Below, in pieces: positions 46,020 through 55,889 of a DNA stretch of 64,000 bases; within the stretch, counting starts at the first letter, position 1, and each line of letters begins with the position of its first letter. The position numbers were made by a program, and so were the translations under genes. Source of the DNA: Lycium barbarum (Eukaryota > Streptophyta > Magnoliopsida > Solanales > Solanaceae); NCBI RefSeq assembly GCF_019175385.1, contig NC_083340.1:7355706-7419705 (forward strand). The letters are read 5' to 3'. The notes below the pieces were generated by a model. That model was not told the origin of the DNA, did not search any database, and saw only the letters and a program-made list of their open reading frames with translations.

Positions 46020-47795
46020 CCCGCGACACAGCACCACGGCGACACCTCCCAACCTGGGCAGCAGCCTCCCACGTCCTCTACGCCGGACCAGTCTGCCCCT
46101 CTCCCCCACTAGCTTGCCACCTGCCCGCCAACTTCGTCCATTCCTACACCTGTCCAGCCCAATAACCACACTCACATGGTCACTCCTAGTCAACGCGGGA
46201 TTTTCAAACCCAAGCACCCATTTAATCTACATGCGACGGTTACCAAGTCCCCCATACCTCGTAAACCGTTGGATGCGCTACGTGACCCGAATTGGAAATT
46301 GGCCATGGATGATGAATATGATGCTCTTATTAAAAATAAGACGTGGGATTTGGTACCCCGTCCACCTAATGTGAATGTTATTCGGTCTATGTGGATTTTT
46401 ACTCATAAAGAAAAGTCTAATGGTGATTTTGAGAGGCATAAAGCCCGTCTTGTAGGTGATGGCAAAACACAACAGGTTGACATTGATTGTGGTGAGACTT
46501 TCAATCCGGTCGTAAAGCCAGCAATGATCCGCACTGTCTTAAGCCTAGCTCTATCTAAGCATTGGTCCATTCATCAGTTGGATGTCAAAAATGCATTTCT
46601 TCATGGCGAGCTCAAGAATTATATGCATCAGGCTATGGGTTTTAGAGACCCATCTCGTCCCGATTATGTGTGTTTGTTGCACAAGTCTTTATATGGGCTT
46701 AAACAGGCACCGAGAGCTTGGTATAAAAGATTTGCTGACTTTGTTTCTTCCATTGGTTTTGCTAATAGCAGGTCTGACCACTCCTTGTTCATCTATCGCA
46801 AAGGCCACCACTTGGCTTACATTTTACTATATGTGGATGATATTATTCTTACTGCTTCATCAGATGCTCTCCGTTGTTCTATTATGGACCTTCTTGGCTC
46901 AGAATTTGCTATGAAGGACTTAGGTCCTTTGAACTATTTTCTTGGAATTGCGGTGACCCGTCACAAGGGTGGTATGTTTCTATCACAACGAAGTTATGCG
47001 GCGGACATTATTGAACGTGCAGGAATGTCCTCGTGTAAGCCTTCTTCCACTCCGGTTGACACTAAATCGAAGGTCAGTGCCTCTTCTGGCGATCTGTGTG
47101 AAGATCCCACTCATTTCCGGAGCCTTGCAGGTGCTCTTCAGTATCTTACCTTCACCAGACCGGATATTTCTTATGCTGTACAACAGATTTGTCTTCATAT
47201 GCATGCTCCACGAGATACGCATATGCTTGCTCTTAAGCGGATTATTCGGTATATTCAGGGTACACTTGATCATGGTTTGCATCTCTACTCATCGTCAGTT
47301 ACTGATCTGGTTTCATACACTGATGCTGATTGGGGGGGATGTCCAGACACCAGACGTTCGACGTCGGGTTATTGCGTGTTTTTGGGAGATAATTTGATAT
47401 CCTGGTCATCTAAGCGCCAACCTACTCTTTCCCGCTCGAGTGCGGAAGCAGAATATAGGGGGGTCGCTAACGTTGTTTCTGAATCATGCTGGATACGTAA
47501 TCTTCTCTTGGAACTACATTGTCCGATCCCTAAGGCTACTTTAGTTTATTGTGATAATGTCAGTGCCATTTACCTGTCTGGAAATCCGGTCCAACATCAG
47601 CGCACCAAGCACATTGAGATGGATATACATTTTGTTCGTGAAAAGGTGGCGCGCGGCCATGTCCGTGTCCTTCATGTTCCGTCCCGATATCAGCTCGCTG
47701 ATATTTTCACTAAAGGACTGCCACAGGTCTTATTTGAGAATTTTCGGGATAGTCTCAGCGTTCATAATCCTCCCGTTTCGACTGCGGGGGTGTGA
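46020..47795 (+). pseudogene. Copia pol, reverse transcriptase and RNase H part
   Basis: The Pro/Gln-rich linker contains TAG at about 46110. The frame is then open from 46176: RT motifs KARLVGDGKTQQVDID, QLDVKNAFLHGEL, SLYGLKQAPRAWYKRF and catalytic YVDDIILTA; then FLGIAVTRHKGGMFLSQ; then RNase H with SYTDADWGGCPDTRRSTSGY and SSAEAEYRGVANVVSE; and a tail with RTKHIEMDIHFVRE ending TAGV. This half is well preserved. Confidence 0.92.
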
Positions 47796-47939
47796 TAGAT
47801 AATGTAAATATGTAGTCGTAGAATATTTTATAAATCTTCAAATTTAGGTTAGTATATTTTGTATCCTAATAGGACATTGTAACTATGGTATATTTACCAA
47901 TTCCATCAATGAGAATAATCACGAAATTAATCTCTTTCA
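47793..47939 (+). repeat. Copia 3' LTR, 147 bp
   Basis: Homologous end to end with 43210-43356. The purine-rich GCGGGGGTG before it is the likely PPT. Confidence 0.96.
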
Positions 47940-48239
47940 TCTGGATTATTCAGAAGTTCTACCATTACCCACTCGACTGTTGTGATTGTAGTGTCAGTCC
48001 CACTAATCACAATGTCCTATAAAGACCAAAAAGAAAAGGGAAATGTAGTCAAGGATATGATATAAGTAAAAATAAGACTGCATGTACATCTGCATTGTAA
48101 GTTAAATTCATGATAAGAGCGAAATCTAGGTGAGACTAGACGTGATTGTTGTGCTAAAATACATATAATTTTAGATATATCTAGGCTCGTTGTTTAAAAA
48201 GAATGAAATGATAGACCAAAAGTTACTCATAAAATTAAA

Positions 48240-49235
48240 ATTGGATGGTTAAAATAGAGAAGTGCGACCAGGGTGTTATGTAATAGGAGAAAGCATACCA
48301 AAGTGAATGGTAAGTTCTACAAAATAGTTATAACAACGACAATATTATATGGTAGTGAATGTCGGGCCACTAATTCCAACATATCCCTAAGATGAGTGTT
48401 GTACACGGATTCTAAGATGGATGTGCTATCATACAAGATTAGATAAGATTAAAAATTACTACATACGCCAGAAGGTGCAAGTAACACACTTTGAGGATAT
48501 ACTGAGAGAAGGTCATGTGAGATAGTATGATCATGTCCAGAATCGACCTACAGATGCACCGGTGTGTAGGTGTGAACTATGATCAGTGAAGATAAAAGAA
48601 GATGAGATAGACCTAAAATCACATTGAAGGAAGCTATTTCGAGAGACCTATAATTTCTTGAAATTAATGCAAACTTATCTAAAGATAGGGTACAATAGAA
48701 AAAAAATAACCATATAGGCGGGTGATATCTACTAATTGAGAATAGGTTTTAGTCTATTTAGTACTCCTTCCGTCCTAATTTAATTGTCTTATTTTTCTTT
48801 TTGGTCCGTCCCTAAAAGAGTCTCTTTTTATATTTAGTAAGTTTTTCAATTCCAACATTCTATACAGCAAATTTACAACCATAAGATTTAAAGGACTACA
48901 AACATATTTAATTTAAGATCACAGGATTCAAAAGTCTCCCTTTACTTTTTAAATGCCGTGGCTTCTTAAACTTAGACACTTATATTGGGACAGAGGGAAT
49001 AGTTGGTTTTGAATATATTGCTTTTCTAGGAGTATTTTGACATTATTGTAGATTTATATTATTGTTGTTGTTGTTGTTATTATTATGTAACTTACTATTT
49101 ACTTTTATTTTTTTGGTATGATGATAACATAAGTTAAACTTAAATGGAAGAAACATGATCAATGATTATTGAAGATTCATGTAGCCGACTCCAATTTATT
49201 TGGCACCGGTTGTTGTTGTTGTTGTTTGTTGTTTT
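48240..49235 (+). mobile_element. RTE-type LINE 3' remnant in P450 intron 2
   Basis: Between stops one reads NGKFYKIVITTTILYGSEC, KMDVLSYKIRLDK-like, RRPTDAPV-like and RPKITLKEAISRDL, the C-terminal part of plant RTE LINE reverse transcriptases. A Stowaway-like MITE interrupts it (48764-48999). The 3' end has the typical GTAGCCGACTCCAATTTATT then (TTG)n at 49209-49235. It is heavily decayed. Confidence 0.65.
48764..48999. mobile_element. Stowaway-like MITE (236 bp)
   Basis: The ends CTCCTTCCGTCCTAATTTAA and, in reverse complement, TTCCCTCTGTCCCAATATAA form the terminal inverted repeat, flanked by TA (48762-48763, 49000-49001). There is no ORF. It is nested in the LINE remnant of P450 intron 2. 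Confidence 0.85.
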
Positions 49236-49987
49236 TATCACAACGATTCTGCATTCAGTAAACATATTAAATCCTCCGCTAATTAGTTCAAGGAATAAAG
49301 AGACAAGCAATGATACACTAAAAATAAAATAAACTAAATATAGGGACTCTTATAACTTACCACCAATATGGCCTTTATTTTCACCAAGTCCACTGATATC
49401 CCAGTGTCCTTTTGCTCCATTAGCTCTAACAAAATCTGCATGAAATCCTTTTTTCCATTCCCTTGTATTTTACCCTGGGAAATCATCTTCATACGTTCAT
49501 ATACAACAGGCTCCAATATACTTTCAAATGACTTCAAGAGAACCTCCATCTCATGTTGTATTCCTTGTAAATCAAACTTTGCAAGCATAGGAAAACAATC
49601 AGATATATTTGACTCTCCCATCAGTTGAGGAATTTTTGTCACCAAAGCCCTAAACTCTGCTCCAATTTTTCCTTGCTTCTCCATCTCATTCACAAAATTG
49701 CTGCAAAAGATCATACTCATGATTACATTTATTTCAGTCACAAATGCAATTCACCAATGCCACTGGGGCTGCTAATCTTCGTATGCACGCTTCTGATTGC
49801 TTTTCTGATCGCATGTTTCCTGCAATTAGAGGTCGCAAAATCAGCCATGAAAATATGACCTGCTCAAGTTTGGATTATGTAATCACCCATCTATTTATTA
49901 ACTCAGTTCATTTTGAATCCAATTCGGACCCATGAAATTTTTTATCAAGATAGTTTAAAAAATACCTTTTTTGTTTGATTTGTTATA

Positions 49988-50209
49988 CTTCCTCGTCTCA
50001 ATTTACGTATCAAAATTCGGTCATAGAGTTTTTAAGTTTTTTTTTTTCACAAAATAAAATTTACACATTTGATAAGTATGTAAAAAGTACTATAAGTCAC
50101 AATTAATAATTCAAAATATTTTAAAAGCATATAAAAAAACTGCGGTCAAAGAAAAACTGAGTTGGCTCTCGAAATTCTATCACCACCAGAGAAATTAAGA
50201 TTGAGGGAG
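49988..50209. mobile_element. Stowaway-like MITE (222 bp) in P450 intron 1
   Basis: The ends CTTCCTCGTCTCAATTTACG and, in reverse complement, CTCCCTCAATCTTAATTTCT are flanked by TA (49986-49987, 50210-50211). There is no coding capacity. Confidence 0.8.
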
Positions 50210-51093
50210 TATATAGTCATGAAAAAAATAAATTAGGTAATCAACAAATTAGAAGAACACAAACAAAGAAATTAAAATTTGGTAAAAGTTGGACTGGTTG
50301 GACTATAATTGGATCAGAGGGAGAGTATCAGTTATGGGTTCAAACGAACCCAGAAACTTTTGTTTAGACTTTGTATTTGGAGGAAATCCAATATTTAACT
50401 GTGAACCTTATAAATATGACGACTACAGGTTTGGTGGCAAGTCCAGAACCCATAAACTCTAAAGTTTAGCTCCGCTCCGATTATGACCCATTATTTAGCC
50501 CATATTGACTCAACTCATTTCAGCCCAAATAATCTTTTCGCGGGTTAATGCATGACACGTCTATTTGTTAAATTTAACTAGTTTGAGTCGTCTAATTTGC
50601 CCTCCTCGCTCATTTGACACCTTTACCTGTGACTATAACAAGCCTCAAGGTTCTTATTGCTCATCATCTCTCTCACAAACAATTTACGTATGTCGCGCCA
50701 GTAGGAGCCATAGGGAGAAAATACAATGTCTAGTCCACCATAAGTGGCTGCCAATCCTGCAATTGGAGGGTCACGGTTTGCAAAAACGGAGTCTTGATCA
50801 CAAACCACTTGTTTGGCTAAAGATGGTGAATTCAACACAATGCAGAGTCTACTCCCTAGCCACAACTTGTATACTGGACCATACTTTTGTGACAATTCTG
50901 TAAGCTGCTGGTGCAAATTGGCGCGGAGATATGGTAAATACCCCACAATTGGTAGGCCACGAGGCCCTGGTGGCAACCGGGATTTTTAGTTGTGTGATAT
51001 ATTTGATGTCAATTTGTACCATAGTATTGTCAGGGACAAGATTAAAATGGCCAGAGCTGCAAGACCAAGTTCGTTTAGCAGTGGTTCATTCAT

Positions 51094-52211
51094 GTTTAGG
51101 GGGATTTGAGCTAGCGGTTCTAAGACGGTAAGACCTCAAAATGAATTTAAGTACTTAGCTTAAAATATTTATCTCTAATTTCATCCCTCAGCATTTTATA
51201 TATATCCAGTTGTGGTTGAATCAATGTTCTTGTTTGATGGGATACAGACATGTTTTTGGCTAGAAAAGTCCAATCTGGCTTAGGGTCATAGCATGTTTAT
51301 GCTGCGGCTACGATAAGTGTTTTCGAGGATATGTATAAGGTCTAAAGTAGAAGGAAATTCCATTATTTCCTTTTGACTAAGACATAAACAAAAAGATGAC
51401 ATTTTAGGTAAGATTTATATCTTAAAGAGTACCAAAAAACGGATTTAGAATTTGAAATTTATGGATTCTAGTAATTTCTCAGTTGCCAGCAAACGCACAA
51501 CGAATTTATGCTATTGTTGTTCGCAGTTTATTATGTACATATCTAACAAAATTCTGACTATACATAGGGTCTGAGTCAAAATTACTAGACTCTACTAAAC
51601 CCATACCATATACTGTACGGCAAACTTCGACATTTCCATTTAAACACGGCCTTGTACCAATTCAAGATAAACAAATGACAGCCGGTTTGAATTTCAATAT
51701 CTCACATTCAGAAGCTAACAAAATAGCTTTAAGATTTTCCTTCTTTTAAGTATTTCTTGTTTCCATTCGGAAGTTTTTCAGAATGCTCATTTTGACCCAT
51801 TCAGCCTAATCATATACTACAGCATTTAATCTGATGATCTTGGCATTGGATTGATCCAGAGGTGTTTCCATCATTTAAAAAAAAAAAATCCCATTGGAGA
51901 TTTGGAATAGATGGACTTCTTGTACAGATTTATCACTGCTTTAGCTAATTTAGAAGATCAGCAAGTTCCTCGAGATTCTCAATTATTTAATTTTCTCATG
52001 TTAGTAATGTACAGCGGTCAAATTGGATCATATGCATCTCTGAGACCTTTTACTTTTTTTTAATCTCGCGAGAGTTAAAATTAATTCTTGTTTACCTACT
52101 TCTATCCTTGTGAGCTCATTAACATGTTTATGCCGCGGTCACGACAAGTTTATAAATGGATAAGTATATGGTCTAAAATTAGAAGGAAGTTCTGTTTTTA
52201 TCCTTTTTGCT
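51094..52211. other. P450 upstream region with a diverged direct repeat
   Basis: It should contain the former P450 promoter. Two diverged copies of a block of about 95 bp lie at 51290-51390 and 52118-52214 (GCATGTTTATGCTGCGGCTA and ACATGTTTATGCCGCGGTCA, each followed by GGTCTAAA(A)...AGAAGGAA). No gene was seen. Confidence 0.45.
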
Positions 52212-52216
52212 AAGCC

Positions 52217-53581
52217 TGATGTGCCGTGAAATTACGGGATATTCGATGCTAATTCCTTAAGCTTTTGTGACTTTTCAAGCACTTTTGGTGTTGCTTTTCA
52301 TGTATTTAAGTCGTTTTGTAGGATAAGATGCCCGGAGAGCATAACGGAGCAAAAATAGCTAAAATGCGGCACATGCTAGCAGCACATGCGAGTAGCATGT
52401 TGTGCATCCGAGCAATACTTGCTGCAGCATGTGCTGACAGAGATATAAGCAATTGAAGATAGTTGGTGCAGCACCTGCGACACCACATGCGAGTAGCATG
52501 TTGTCCCTGCGAGCAGCACTTGCTGCAGCATGTGCTGCACCACAGCTGCTTGCACAACATGCTATAGTTATGCACAACATGCGACTCGCAGGTTGAACAT
52601 GCTACACCAAATGCGAGTAGCATGTTGTGCACGCATGGTATTTTTGTCCACAATTTGTTCCCGTTTTGGCAATGCTATAAATAGAATGTTAGGGTTTGTA
52701 AAACTCATCTTTGGCAGTTTTTTACAAGTTTTGGAGACTTAGGTTCCTACACCACACTTTGGGGTTGAAGATTTGAAGATTTGGTTGAGCATTTCTTAAA
52801 CCTTTACTTCATTTCTTCAATTCCTTGCTTTGTATTGTATATCTAAGTGTGTAGAATTTTATTCCATAACTTTAATCTTGTTTATGAAATTATTCATTTG
52901 CAAAGTTGGATGAAACCTCTTGTTATGCTTATGTATTGAATGATTTTTATTTCTAATGAAGTGGGTTTTTGTTTCTTTAGTTAATCTTGTTCTTCAATGT
53001 TTCTTAAGGGATTAGCTAACCCTAGGAATCACCCATCTACTTCGATTTGAGCTCGGAAGAGGAAAATTGAGGTTGGGAAAGATTAATTAACAAGAATTTG
53101 GGGCATAACCCTCATCTAATAACTTGAGCTAGGAACAAGAACGTTACTTGAGATTCAATTGGTTGTGCTTGATATCACACTCTAAGGCTTGGAAAAACTT
53201 AGAGTGAAATTCATTGATTTGGTTGGAAGACTTTCAATGAGATTTTAGAAACCATTATCTATTAACATAAACCCGCTCTTAGTTGTAAAATCATAAAATA
53301 TATTGGATCGTTACTTGGGAATTCCTTCTATCCATGCTTGTAGCCATTGATCATTTTACTTGCTTTATAGATTAGTTTATATTTTCGCATTAGTTATAAT
53401 TTTCTCAAAAACCAAAATATTATCAAGTGTTTGGCTTAGCGTAGAAAGTGATAATTCCTTACTTGCTTAAATCACCTAGTATATTGTTCCCTGTGGGATC
53501 GCTCCCGACTCATAGTTGGGTAATTATATTGCATACGACCGTGTACACTTTCTCTTTGAGGAGTGGATTTGGACGTTATCA
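52217..53581 (+). mobile_element. Solo LTR of an Athila-like gypsy family (1,365 bp)
   Basis: It begins TGATGTGCCGTGAAATTACG and ends GGACGTTATCA, flanked by a perfect AAGCC target duplication (52212-52216, 53582-53586). It is homologous, in inverted orientation, to the LTR at 61996-63493. No PBS follows, so it is a solo LTR formed by LTR-LTR recombination. It carries many TGCGAxTxGCA-like near-palindromes at 52350-52640. Confidence 0.9.
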
Positions 53582-53586
53582 AAGCC

Positions 53587-53770
53587 TTACTAAGGCCTCA
53601 TTTGTTTTCATTAAGATTAAGACGTCTGAATCTGAATGCACATCTGAATGATTAAGATGTTGTCTTTAGATCTGAACACTGAATGATTAAGACTGTTTGG
53701 TTTTCAACATCTGAATGTGCATAATGTATTTATTTAAATATAATAAATATACAATTCAAATATAATAGTA
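53587..53770. repeat. MITE-like sequence (hAT-type words)
   Basis: The words GGCCTCATTTGTTTTCATTA, TCTGAATGCACATCTGAATG, GATCTGAACACTGAATGATT and TTTTCAACATCTGAATGTGC are characteristic of an abundant plant MITE group with hAT-like ends. Terminal repeats were not resolved. The solo LTR is inserted at its left border. Confidence 0.45.
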
Positions 53771-53870
53771 ACTAAATATTATAAAATAAATATAAATTTA
53801 ATAAAATAAAAATATTATTTGATAAAGAAATGAAACACTTATGTTTGCTAGTAATGATGGAGATGGTTGT

Positions 53871-55215
53871 TGTAACACCTCGTAGCTTCGGGCGAAGGTT
53901 TGACTCGTAAGATGATAATATAATGGAACCAATATGAGGGTTATAGGAAGTGTTTTGAAAACTAATCAAGTCATAAGAAACGTCTTTGGGCAAAGCGAAG
54001 TTGGAAGCCACTCTAAGGGGCATGTTTACAAGTGAGTTTGTAGAAGGTCTTACTTCCAACGACCATAACCCCTTTATTAATTAGGAATTTGGGAAAACTT
54101 CCTGAATGAAAGTTGTATCCCTTTGAAATATCTTTACAACGGTATATTATGGGAGTCAAGGGTACATCTGTACAAAAAGTTATGTCCATTTTACTGAAGG
54201 ATTGCAGAGCAGTCCGCTCACTGGTCATGTTATACGAACTAGTTATACGATCCATATAATTTTATACGAACTATATAATTCATCCATATTTCATGAAATT
54301 TCAACTCGACATTCTGTTTTGCGCCATGATAAAATATGGTCATATTATACGGACCGTATAAGTGTCCATATAATTTTCCACCTCACTTTTGTATCAATTC
54401 AAGCCTTCTGTTCTTTTATTTCATTATTCACAATTCCAAGCCCTAGCAACAATCCAAAACATCAAGGTAAGTCAATCCAAACCCTTCCAAATCAATTGTA
54501 ACATATACTCTTATAATCTAAGCAAGAAATCATTGTTCCTAATCTAGGGTTTCTAAGAAAAACCCAAACTCAAGGCTCAAGGTCTAAACCCTAGGGAATT
54601 GTTTCAAGTTTGGAACTTTACCAAGGTATGTAGAACTTCTATCCACATGTGAGAATCTCTACGTTCTTTCCCATGCTCCGTTTCTTGATATTCATGAAGT
54701 TCAAATCCTAGGGCATTAAACCCAACATATTGGTAGCCCGTATTTATGTATTTATGTACATGAATTTTGTATCTATATTCGTTATTGTATTCCTAACCTT
54801 CCATTACGGTTATTAGGAACCCTAGCTTAATCCATGAATCATGAATTCTTCCTTATGTGTTCTCATTATGTTTATATGAAACTTTATGATTTTTATCTAG
54901 CAAGTTACAAGCATGTTTTCAAGTCAATTATATATATAATTATGAACTGTTGTTATTACTCATGAATCAAGAACATGTTTGCAAGACTATGACAAGTTAT
55001 CTCATGAAACCATGTTACAAGATATTTCATGAAACCATGTTACAAGTTATTCACAAAAATCACAGGTTTTTTAGCCAACTATATCATGTTCATGTTTTTG
55101 GGATTTGCTTAGTTAACCGAGAAGGCTCAGTAAAGCCTAAAACTACGTAGCCTCCGTAGGATAAGGGTTGTCAGCAAGGAGGCAACACCTTCATTATACA
55201 GTTTGGATCCTTACA
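53871..55215 (+). mobile_element. Gypsy LTR related to the LARD LTRs, left part
   Basis: It starts TGTAACACCTCGTAG, like the LARD LTR TGTAACACCCCGTAC, and follows it in the same order: AACTTCCTGAATGAAAGTTG, the ATACGG palindromes, ATCATGTTCATGTTTTTGGG and CCGAGAAGGCTCAG ... ACTACGTAGCC. Homology stops near 55212 at GGATCC and resumes at 63494. The gap holds an inserted Athila-like element. Confidence 0.75.
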
Positions 55216-55884
55216 TGCTTATTATTATTTAAATCTCATAGCCCTTATTTTCAATCATCACTAACTCAAGAACATTCAGTTGGAGATCACATAGGGACTT
55301 TTTAAGCTTGTAATGTAGGCTTAGGGAAGGGTAGGATAAGTATTTGGGATACAAGTGACTATGCTCTCCTTGAACACTACACATATTTTTTGTCCACTTT
55401 CCTCTTCATTTCAAAACATCACTCCTTCCTTTGCATACTAGTTTCCCCAATTATTCAAATTTTTTATTATTATTATTTTATTTTTTTGCACAAAAAGTTT
55501 GCAACCTTTTTGTATTTTTCAAATTTTCTTCCTTTCTTTTGACTTTTTCACAACACCAACCTTCACCACTCTCAACCAACACTAACACCCCCAACTTAGG
55601 CTTTTGGCCTCAAATTCACAATTTCATGTTCACAGAGGGAAAGGTTCAAAAGAGAGACTCTTCATCAAAAAGGGTAAAGGCTTGTAATGTGGCAACAAAA
55701 GAAAAGGTCGTAGGCTCAAATGGGGTTACTAGTGATATTATTTATGCAATGGTAGGTTAGAAAGGCTAAAGAGACTTTTTTTTCAAAAATCACAAAGATA
55801 GCCCAAGGTCATCTCTCCAACCAACATAATCAAAATTAGCATTGAACGACTAACCGGGCAAGTTCTAGATGATAAAAGTAAACA
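55216..55884 (-). mobile_element. Athila-like element, distal interior
   Basis: This part has no ORF of note. On the minus strand it contains an AAGTTGGGGGTGTTAGTG tract near 55590. It continues across the Ogre-like insertion into 60092-61971. No 3' LTR is found to its left, so the element's 3' end appears deleted together with roughly 70-100 bp of the surrounding LTR. Confidence 0.5.
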
Positions 55885-55889
55885 CAAGA
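55885..55889. other. Target site duplication CAAGA (left, Ogre-like LTR)
   Basis: CAAGA repeats at 60087-60091. Confidence 0.85.

Larger units (their letters stand above)
43210..47939 (+). mobile_element. Ty1/copia retrotransposon inside the P450 exon
   Basis: This 4,730 bp element has 147 bp LTRs, an initiator-Met PBS, gag, and pol in the copia order (protease, integrase, RT, RNase H). A perfect TCTGG target duplication (43205-43209, 47940-47944) flanks it, and removing it with one repeat joins the P450 codons as LLNNPE then IMAKVQQEL. It is oriented opposite to the P450. The LTRs differ at four of 147 positions, so the insertion is moderately young. A stop, a frame change and a short duplication disrupt pol. 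Confidence 0.97.
42661..51093 (-). pseudogene. CYP706-like cytochrome P450, inactivated
   Basis: P450 mono-oxygenases of family CYP706 oxidise terpenoids or phenolics at the ER membrane. Pieces on the minus strand: exon 1 51093-50637 (membrane anchor LAALAILILSLTILWYKL, LPPGPRGLPIVGYLPYL, IAGLAATYGGLDIVFSPYG); exon 2 49819-49361 (ends DLVKIKAILV); exon 3a 48016-47945 (I-helix DIVISGTDTTITTVEW); and, after the copia insertion, exon 3b 43209-42661 (KETLRLHP, haem loop FGSGRRICVGLP, end AIPTPKLSDLELYQ). Lesions: in-frame TAA at 50988-50986 between anchor and proline hinge, a one-base deletion near 49748, and the 4.7 kb insertion within the exon. Introns are 49820-50636 and 48017-49360. CYP706 is inferred from the IPTP(R/K)LSxxELY tail and EGFGLIIKK. 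Confidence 0.88.

Noticed and set aside
52306..52653. Cys/Ala/His-rich ORFs in both strands of the solo LTR
   Set aside because: They arise from the repeated near-palindromes (GCATGTTGTGC, TGCGAGTAGCA) and lie within an LTR; no conserved protein pattern.
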